DNA of 21,305 bases from UBA1151 sp963579925 (lineage in GTDB: Bacteria > Chloroflexota > Dehalococcoidia > Lucifugimonadales > Lucifugimonadaceae), in NCBI GenBank assembly GCA_963579925.1, contig CAUZJA010000022.1, forward strand, positions 1 through 21,305, written 5' to 3'. The position numbers were made by a program, and so were the translations under genes. Every line of letters starts with the position of its first letter. Position 1 is the first letter of the stretch. Below the pieces are notes generated by a model. That model did not search any database. It was not told the DNA's origin and worked only from the letters and a program-made list of their open reading frames with translations. Positions 14,867 to 21,305 of this stretch are shown here, piece after piece.

Positions 14867-15802
14867 CTAGACACGCGCAAACTTCTGCAACCGATTATTG
14901 CCACCAACCTCGGCCACGTAAATCGACTCTTCGCTATCGATGAACACACCGTGCGGCCCGTTGGTAAAGCGGCCAGGACCCTCGCCCTTTTCGCCCCACC
15001 GACCAATAAGATCACCGTCCAGCGTCCGCACTTCAACGCCCTGCCCACCTACGATGTGCATCACGCCGTGTGAGTCGATTACTGCATCGTTAGCGCCGGC
15101 AACGTCTGACCATTCGCGCTGGTACTCACCCTGGGTGTTGAATATCTGGCATCGATTGTTTGTGCGATCCATCACGTACACGTTGTCATCGGCATCAACC
15201 AGCACGTGGTGCGGCAGGTTGAACTCGCCGGGTCCGGTACCGGCCTTGCCGGTGATCTCTTCGCCCCGCCAGGCCTGAATAAAGACTGGATCGCCAGCGC
15301 CAAACGATAGAATATGTTCGCCACCCTCGGTGAACCGATGCACTCGATTCTGGCCGTAGCCGTCCGAAACCCAGATGTCGCCGTCGCGCGATTGCGTTGC
15401 TCTTGTGCACATGTTGAACGGACCGCCGGGAGGCCCAACAACGCCCTCAGTGCCCATGCTCATCAACACATCGCCTGAAAGTGAATACTTCGTCACTGTG
15501 TGGTGACCACAGTCGGCGTGGAATATCTCATCGTCGCCATTAACCCACAGGCCGTGCGGAGACGAGAACGCGCCCTCGTGTCGCTTCTCGATCAGCTTGC
15601 CTGATCGGTCGAATACCAGCATGTGGCCTGTGCCCTGCTGAATGTTGCCAATGGAACCATCGGCATGGGGATCGCGCACCACGGTGTATATGTTGCCCTG
15701 CGAGTCACCAGCAACGTCTGCTGAGACGCCTTCTATTTCGTAGTCCGGCCAGCCCGCCACAAACTCATACCGGTAATCGCCAGCTCCCCACTCTGTCGCC
15801 AT
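14867..15802 (-). CDS. NHL-repeat six-bladed beta-propeller protein
   Basis: Protein of 311 residues made of NHL-type repeats. Recurrent units have the form PHGLWVNGDDEIFHAD, LPHHVLVDADDNVYVMD and GPHGVFIDSEESIYVAE, each followed by a strand such as NRVHRF, NRCQIF or NRLQKF. About five or six units are visible, enough for one closed propeller. There is no signal peptide or membrane segment, so it should be cytoplasmic as drawn. The ATG at 15802 has GAGG about 5 bases upstream. Related bacterial proteins are annotated as peptidyl-alpha-hydroxyglycine alpha-amidating lyase-like, but that activity cannot be claimed here. It is downstream of the FAD oxidoreductase gene on the same strand, 129 bases away with a hairpin element between them. 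Confidence 0.8.
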   Translation of the reverse strand: MATEWGAGDYRYEFVAGWPDYEIEGVSADVAGDSQGNIYTVVRDPHADGSIGNIQQGTGHMLVFDRSGKLIEKRHEGAFSSPHGLWVNGDDEIFHADCGHHTVTKYSLSGDVLMSMGTEGVVGPPGGPFNMCTRATQSRDGDIWVSDGYGQNRVHRFTEGGEHILSFGAGDPVFIQAWRGEEITGKAGTGPGEFNLPHHVLVDADDNVYVMDRTNNRCQIFNTQGEYQREWSDVAGANDAVIDSHGVMHIVGGQGVEVRTLDGDLIGRWGEKGEGPGRFTNGPHGVFIDSEESIYVAEVGGNNRLQKFARV

Positions 15803-15876
15803 TGCCTCAGCCCCTCTTTGTTTTATATGCCTATACGGCAGGCACCTTGCGGGCGATTATAGACCTGATATTGCCG

Positions 15877-15923
15877 TAGTGCGGGCTTCTATCCCGCACT
15901 AAAGACGTCGACTGATAGCCCGC
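15877..15923. repeat. Hairpin element with two alternative pairings
   Basis: TAGTGCGGG (15877-15885) pairs perfectly with CCCGCACTA (15893-15901) around a 7-base loop. GCGGGCT (15881-15887) can instead pair with AGCCCGC (15917-15923). It lies between the oxidoreductase stop and the NHL start. The lack of a T run and the resemblance to the GCGGG..CCCGC core at 9500-9601 suggest a dispersed repeat rather than a terminator. Confidence 0.5.
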
Positions 15924-15931
15924 GTACGTAA

Positions 15932-17074
15932 TCAAGAGACGGCGCGCTCTAGGTTGAGCGATGAGATATCGACCGGAGACTGTCCATTGGCGATCAAACC
16001 GGCCATAGCCACAGCCGTGACCGCTGAGTAGTGAATGCCTTCCGAGGCGTGGCCAGCGGCAACAAATACGTTGTCCCAGAGCGGTGCGGCACCCACGTAT
16101 GGCCTACCGTCAGGCGTGATTGGTCGTAGACACGCGGTCTGGCCGGATATTCCGGCTGTGGCCACACGGTCAGATATCGCTGCTCCCTGAGACAGGAGCA
16201 ACTCGCGCGCCTCAGAGGTGGTTGAACGATCGAACCCTACCGCTTCTTTGGTCGCCCCAACTGCTGTGTCAGTAAGACGCTTCTTGATGATGGAGCCCTG
16301 CACCTCAATCACCGATAGCCCAACGTTCAATTCTGGGCCATCGTCTGCTGTAGATGGATCCAGATAGACCAGCTGGCCGCGCTGAGGGGTTATCGGGAGC
16401 GACGATCCAATCCACTCTGCCGTTGCGCCTGTCCACGGTCCCATCGAAAGCATTACTTTGCCGGCAGTCAGCGTTGTCCCGTCCTCTAACGTGACGCCTG
16501 ATGCAGTGCCATCGGCATCGCCTTGCACCAGCCCAGTAACTCTCCCAGAGACCACCTTCGCACCGTGCTTCTCAGCAGCCTGCATCGCAGATACCGTGAG
16601 TCGATACGAGTCCAGCGTTGGCTCACTGTCTGACCTGAGCGCCCCGACTATATCGGCGGTCACCCACGGTGTGATCTGCCGCACGTCTTCTGGTGATATC
16701 CACTCCATCGCAACGCCCTCAGATGCTCGCAGGGCTTGCCAATCACGTAGCTCCAAGGCGCCTGTCTCGTAGAGAGCACACCGCAGGAACGGAGCGTCCT
16801 CAAAACCGTGATCGATACCCGTCTCTTCCGGGAGCGCAGTAGCCAGTCCACGGTGCAATTCCAGGCTCGCGGGCGATAGCGCCAGCATCGCCGGATCATA
16901 TGTGTGCGAATACGGTGTCAGCCATCCTCCTGAAGTACCGGATGCGCCGCTAGCGATGGCATCAGCCTCCACCAGGGTGACACTGGCCCCGCCCTTCGCG
17001 AGTTCATACGCAGTCAGACAGCCAATGACGCCGCCACCCACAATAAGCACATCAGGGGAACTACTATTTGTCAT
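15932..17074 (-). CDS. FAD-dependent oxidoreductase, DAO family
   Basis: Amine/amino-acid oxidase-like flavoprotein of 380 residues. The N-terminal Rossmann motif is LIVGGGVIGCLTAYELA (GGGVIG at 13-18), with the acidic strand-end residue in VTLVEAD (Glu37). The DAO-fold middle domain follows, then a C-terminal flavin-contacting segment with RPITPDGRPYVG, VFVAAGHASEGIHYS and AMAGLIANG. The family includes glycine oxidase (ThiO), sarcosine oxidase and D-amino-acid dehydrogenases; the substrate cannot be chosen from sequence and no thi gene is near. The ATG at 17074 has a very good ribosome binding site, TAGGAGA, 6-8 bases upstream. It follows the diacylglycerol kinase by 33 bases and is probably in the same transcript. 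Confidence 0.87.
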   Translation of the reverse strand: MTNSSSPDVLIVGGGVIGCLTAYELAKGGASVTLVEADAIASGASGTSGGWLTPYSHTYDPAMLALSPASLELHRGLATALPEETGIDHGFEDAPFLRCALYETGALELRDWQALRASEGVAMEWISPEDVRQITPWVTADIVGALRSDSEPTLDSYRLTVSAMQAAEKHGAKVVSGRVTGLVQGDADGTASGVTLEDGTTLTAGKVMLSMGPWTGATAEWIGSSLPITPQRGQLVYLDPSTADDGPELNVGLSVIEVQGSIIKKRLTDTAVGATKEAVGFDRSTTSEARELLLSQGAAISDRVATAGISGQTACLRPITPDGRPYVGAAPLWDNVFVAAGHASEGIHYSAVTAVAMAGLIANGQSPVDISSLNLERAVS

Positions 17075-17107
17075 TTAATCTCCTATTGGCGTTGGATCTC
17101 CGTCCGC

Positions 17108-17521
17108 TCAATCCACCAGCACAAGTACCCACACAACAACAATATTGATCAGCGCGATCGCCACAGCAAACGATCCAAGACCTTTCGCCTGCCCAGACAG
17201 CTCATGCTGCTCCAAACTTATTCGATTGACTACCGTTTCGACGGCGCTGTTAACCACTTCCACCAGTATAGCCAGCAAGATCGAACCGATCAGCAGCGCG
17301 CGTTCCACACCAGAGTCGCCCAGCCATATGGCCAGCGGCACTCCCGCGATAAGCAGTATCAACTCCTGCTGAAACGCCCGCTCGTTGCGAAGCATGAACC
17401 CGAAACCCTTTGACGAATAGCGGCTTGCGTTCAGAAGGTGAAGCGGGTTGAGAATTCTCAACAATGAGTTCAATTGAGATGACTCGTCAAGTTCATAACG
17501 ACAAGAGTCCGCGGCGATCAC
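17108..17521 (-). CDS. dgkA: Diacylglycerol kinase family membrane protein (DgkA), altered active site
   Basis: Small integral membrane kinase of the prokaryotic DgkA family, which phosphorylates diacylglycerol or undecaprenol at the inner membrane. ASRYSSKGFGF..NERAFQQE is the N-terminal amphipathic signature. Three hydrophobic helices follow (about 53-67, 73-90 and 116-136), with VEVVNSAVETVVNRI and ELSGQAKGLGSFAV. Compared with E. coli DgkA, the Glu28, Glu69, Asn72, Glu76 and Lys94 equivalents are present. The Asp95 equivalent is Gly (KGLGS in place of KDMGS), and Asp80 is Asn. The longest frame begins at GTG 17521, overlapping the upstream Nudix gene by 29 bases; a TTG at 17473 would avoid the overlap and start MNSLLRIL. 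Confidence 0.85.
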   Translation of the reverse strand: MIAADSCRYELDESSQLNSLLRILNPLHLLNASRYSSKGFGFMLRNERAFQQELILLIAGVPLAIWLGDSGVERALLIGSILLAILVEVVNSAVETVVNRISLEQHELSGQAKGLGSFAVAIALINIVVVWVLVLVD

Positions 17522-18014
17522 GCTCGATGCGCCAGTCTTTCAAGATCTGGCGATCGTGTACAAATGCGAGGTCCGGCAAATCGCCCACATCAAACATGCG
17601 GGCATCAGAGGTCTCATCGCCAGCGCCGATAGTCCCGCCAACCTGCGTCGCATCGTAAACCGCCAGCACTACAGCGCGTCCAACTTCTGAGTAAAGGCCA
17701 ACGAGCCAGTTGACGCGCGCGATTACGAATGTCTCTTCAACCACTTCCCTCACAGCGGCCTCAGCAACGTCTTCACCTCGGTTCACATAGCCAGATGGGA
17801 AGCTCCACTTGCCGATGTGCGGCTCAATCGCTCGCTTAACCAGAATGATGGAGTTTTCATCCGAGACAATACACGCCGCCGCAAGCTTCGGATCCTGATA
17901 CGCCGGACGCTCGCAATCAAGACAGAGTGACAGCCCATCGATGGCCGTACGTAACTCGCCACCACAGAAGGCGCAAAACTTGGGGTCGTGATATCTATGC
18001 AACCGGCTCTCCAT
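17493..18014 (-). CDS. Nudix hydrolase with N-terminal zinc ribbon
   Basis: Protein of 173 residues. Cys14, Cys17, Cys31 and Cys34 (CAFCGGEL..CLDC) form a zinc ribbon like that before NADH-pyrophosphatase Nudix domains. The Nudix box runs from Gly75 (GYVNRGE) to REVVEETFV (89-97); the usual Gly near its end is Phe96, while the metal-binding REVVEE core is intact. The SQPWPFP-type signature of NudC is absent, so NADH decapping is not supported. Substrate is unknown; dinucleotides or nucleoside diphosphate sugars are possible. It starts at ATG 18014 without a clear ribosome binding site and overlaps the dgkA reading frame at its 3' end, indicating co-transcription. Confidence 0.82.
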   Translation of the reverse strand: MESRLHRYHDPKFCAFCGGELRTAIDGLSLCLDCERPAYQDPKLAAACIVSDENSIILVKRAIEPHIGKWSFPSGYVNRGEDVAEAAVREVVEETFVIARVNWLVGLYSEVGRAVVLAVYDATQVGGTIGAGDETSDARMFDVGDLPDLAFVHDRQILKDWRIERDRRGLLSL

Positions 18015-18068
18015 ACAGAATCTAATCGAGCCAACTTAGCATACGGGGAGTGCGACCTACTGGACTAT

Positions 18069-19013
18069 CTAGTTGCCAAATGACGCCCGAAGTCTCGCTG
18101 ACGCCTCATTCAGCGCCTTACGGCCATCGCTGAACTTGGCGGGCTGGAGATTGAAGCCGTGGATCATGCCGTCGTATCGGGTGCAGACGGTGTCCACACC
18201 TGCCGCAGATAGTGCGGCGCCGTAGGACTCGCCTTCATCGCGAAGCGGGTCGTACTCAGCCGTGAATATCGTGGCGTCGGGGAGACCTGAGAGATCGGGT
18301 GCACGCAGCACTGACGCAAGCGGGTTCTGCGGGTCGCCATCCGGTCCGATGTAGTGATCCCAGAACCACTCCATAGAGTCCCGCGTCAGAAAGTAGTCCT
18401 CCCCACGGGTTCTGTACGATTCCGTTGTGAAATCGCGGTCGGTTACCGGGGTGAACATTACCTGATGGCAGATATCCGGACCGCCCTCATCGCGTGCCTT
18501 GAGCGCCACGGCAGCGGCCAGGTTTCCGCCTGCCGACGTACCTGAGACGGCAACCTTCGAGGCGTCCCCACCAAGTTCGCTGGCATGATCAACCATCCAC
18601 TCCAACGCCGCATAGCAGTCATCGAGCGGCTCCGGAAAACGCGCCTCTGGCGATAGTCGATACTCCACCGATACAGCTACGCACCGCGCTCCGTTCACCA
18701 GCCCGCGCATTGAGGCGTCCTCCGTGATCACATCACCCAATACCCAGCCACCACCGTGGATTCCCAGCAACATCGGCAGTCCATCATCGTCTGACGGTCT
18801 GTACACGCGCACTTTGAGGATGCCTGCAGGTCCAGGAATCTCGCGATCCTCTACGTAGTGCACCTTCTCAGGTGGTGGCGGATCAGCAGGCCGTCGATCT
18901 ACGTGCCCATGCCGAGCCTGCTGCGGCGTCTGCGTATTGTTCTCCGGAACGCCAAGACTCCGTATAAACTCGAGCTCAGCTTTGGCCTGTGGATGTAGGG
19001 GCATGTGTAGCAC
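18069..19013 (-). CDS. Alpha/beta hydrolase, hormone-sensitive-lipase-like esterase
   Basis: Carboxylesterase/lipase of the HSL (family IV) type. The oxyanion-hole motif is HGGGW (86-90), the nucleophile Ser160 lies in GTSAGG, and the acid and base are Asp255 in EYDPLRDEG and His285 in MIHGF. All triad residues are therefore present. The GTSAG form (rather than GDSAG) marks one of the two known HSL subgroups. The frame opens at GTG 19013, but the ATG at 19004 (MPLHPQAKAELEF) matches the usual N-terminus better and has GAGTGAG upstream, giving 311 residues. No signal peptide is seen. It acts on short-chain esters in the cytoplasm by family precedent; the natural substrate is unknown. It is the first gene of the minus-strand run that continues with the Nudix and kinase genes. 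Confidence 0.88.
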   Translation of the reverse strand: MLHMPLHPQAKAELEFIRSLGVPENNTQTPQQARHGHVDRRPADPPPPEKVHYVEDREIPGPAGILKVRVYRPSDDDGLPMLLGIHGGGWVLGDVITEDASMRGLVNGARCVAVSVEYRLSPEARFPEPLDDCYAALEWMVDHASELGGDASKVAVSGTSAGGNLAAAVALKARDEGGPDICHQVMFTPVTDRDFTTESYRTRGEDYFLTRDSMEWFWDHYIGPDGDPQNPLASVLRAPDLSGLPDATIFTAEYDPLRDEGESYGAALSAAGVDTVCTRYDGMIHGFNLQPAKFSDGRKALNEASARLRASFGN

Positions 19014-19069
19014 TCACTCTCGATGCGTTTGCAATTCAAGAGCGAATTGTACTTGTGAAACGTAGTTGA

Positions 19070-19106
19070 AGAAAAACAAACGGCGGGAGCTCTTACGACG
19101 CCCGCC
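19070..19106 (-). terminator. Intrinsic terminator upstream of the esterase gene
   Basis: On the minus strand GGCGGG (19101-19106) pairs with CCCGCC (19082-19087), followed by GTTTGTTTTTC. The stem is short with a 13-base loop, but the U-rich tail is clear. It would end a transcript arriving from the right, that is, from the unexplained stretch 19107-19454 or read-through past tRNA-Ile. Confidence 0.6.
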
Positions 19107-19454
19107 ATCCGGGGATACCGACATTCACGGTCCATCACCGGCTTCTGGCGCTCTGCCGGGACGAGACCGAGTACGGTAACGGCCTAAGGCCGCCGCGCTG
19201 GATCAATGTCGATCAGCCCAGTGAATCATTTCAAACGGCCTATCGCTATTGCATACACCGCAACTGATGCGGGCCTGGGATACCGGCAGCGTTTGCGGGT
19301 TTCACGTAGTAGCGGCCGCACGGCGCTGGCGGAATGTTCAACTCGAAAGCTGCCCGTGGGCGACGGTTGCGAACGATAAGGGTGCCGCTCAAGAAGAGCA
19401 AGTCACTGACCCCCCGCTGCCGTAAGCCTGATGTTCTTTCCCGCTGCATGAATT
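19107..19454. other. 348-base stretch between two terminators, no recognised gene
   Basis: The stretch is GC-rich and holds a palindrome CGGCCTAAGGCCG (19180-19192) and a small hairpin CCGCA-ACTGA-TGCGG (19258-19272). An open frame of 67 codons on the minus strand (19246-19449) begins just past the tRNA terminator but has no recognisable motif or ribosome binding site. No 23S, 5S, SRP, RNase P or tmRNA signature is seen. It could be an independent small RNA gene or decayed sequence. Confidence 0.35.
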
Positions 19455-19483
19455 AAATACAAAACCCCGCGTATGGCCGGGGT
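19455..19483 (-). terminator. Intrinsic terminator right after tRNA-Ile
   Basis: On the minus strand ACCCCG (19478-19483) pairs with CGGGGT (19464-19469) around an 8-base loop, followed by TTTGTATTT. It starts 13 bases after the encoded CCA end of the tRNA. This placement means the transcript ends with the tRNA instead of continuing to 23S. Confidence 0.75.
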
Positions 19484-19496
19484 CAATTTCGAACAA

Positions 19497-19573
19497 TGGT
19501 GGGCACGGGATGACTCGAACATCCGACCTCCACTTTATCAGAGTGGCGCTCTAACCAACTGAGCTACGCGCCC
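19497..19573 (-). tRNA. tRNA-Ile (anticodon GAT), CCA encoded
   Basis: A 77-base cloverleaf can be drawn in full. The 7-bp acceptor stem GGGCGCG/CGTGCCC has one G-U pair, with discriminator A and an encoded CCA at 19497-19499. The D stem is GCTC/GAGC, the anticodon stem CCACT/AGTGG with loop CTGATAA (anticodon GAT), the variable loop is AGGTC, and the T stem GGATG/CATCC carries TTCGAGT. It is the tRNA normally found in the 16S-23S spacer and lies about 470 bases after the 16S 3' end. Confidence 0.97.

Positions 19574-21305
<1,732 letters not shown>

Noticed and set aside
14535..14870. 111-codon open frame on the plus strand
   Set aside because: It runs through the CCCTCTCCC repeat and the 42-base repeat and overlaps the NHL stop codon; its sequence looks like translated repeat DNA.
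17493..18014. NudC (NADH pyrophosphatase/decapping enzyme)
   Set aside because: The zinc ribbon fits, but the SQPWPFP-type signature after the Nudix box is absent and the protein is too short.
19246..19449. 67-codon minus-strand frame after the tRNA terminator
   Set aside because: No ribosome binding site or motif, and no homology that I recognise; kept only as part of an unexplained stretch.
19107..19454. RNase P RNA, SRP RNA or tmRNA in the stretch between terminators
   Set aside because: A GGCTTAC near 19425 recalls the 3' end of RNase P RNA, but the GAGGAAAGTCC core, the SRP GGAAGCAG loop and the tmRNA ends are all missing.

Overview
The window reads as a chromosomal piece of a Chloroflexota bacterium, most likely a Dehalococcoidia/SAR202-type lineage. 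The support is a partial 16S rRNA gene with the Chloroflexi-style 806-region variant, a 16S gene that is not followed by 23S, a moderately GC-rich genome with many GTG/TTG starts, and gene content (NHL beta-propeller, DAO-type oxidoreductase, HSL-type esterase, MDR alcohol dehydrogenase) common in organic-matter oxidisers. The taxonomic call comes from recalled signatures, not from a tree.

Region 1 (1-3840, minus strand): a phosphate-response block, phoB then phoR then pstS in the direction of transcription, with the possible start of pstC running off the left edge. TTAA-containing repeats with an 11-bp period lie before phoB, pstS and the putative pstC and are candidate Pho boxes.

Region 2 (3841-9352, minus strand): a tight operon of coaE, a NorQ/CbbQ-type MoxR AAA ATPase, a CoA-diphosphatase-like Nudix hydrolase and a 1132-residue NorD/CbbO-type VWA protein. 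A good sigma-70 promoter precedes coaE. No nitric oxide reductase or RuBisCO gene is present, so the client of the AAA/VWA pair is unknown. The VWA protein also carries a degenerate zinc-protease-like motif and a long acidic linker.

Region 3 (9353-13968, plus strand): an intergenic stretch with a nested inverted-repeat element, then selA (selenocysteine synthase), an Smr-domain nuclease-like gene, rarA, and an alcohol dehydrogenase broken by one missing base in a G run.

Region 4 (13969-14866): about 900 bases between two convergent genes. It starts and ends with copies of one 42-base direct repeat lying against the two stop codons, and it is unusually dense in perfect hairpins. No protein gene in it is convincing.

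Region 5 (14867-19013, minus strand): esterase, zinc-ribbon Nudix hydrolase, diacylglycerol kinase (with a changed active-site residue), FAD-dependent DAO-family oxidoreductase and an NHL-repeat propeller.

Region 6 (19014-21305, minus strand): partial 16S rRNA, a spacer with a strong two-way terminator hairpin, tRNA-Ile(GAT) with encoded CCA, a terminator immediately after it, an unexplained stretch of about 350 bases, and another terminator. No 23S or 5S rRNA follows, so the ribosomal operon is split.
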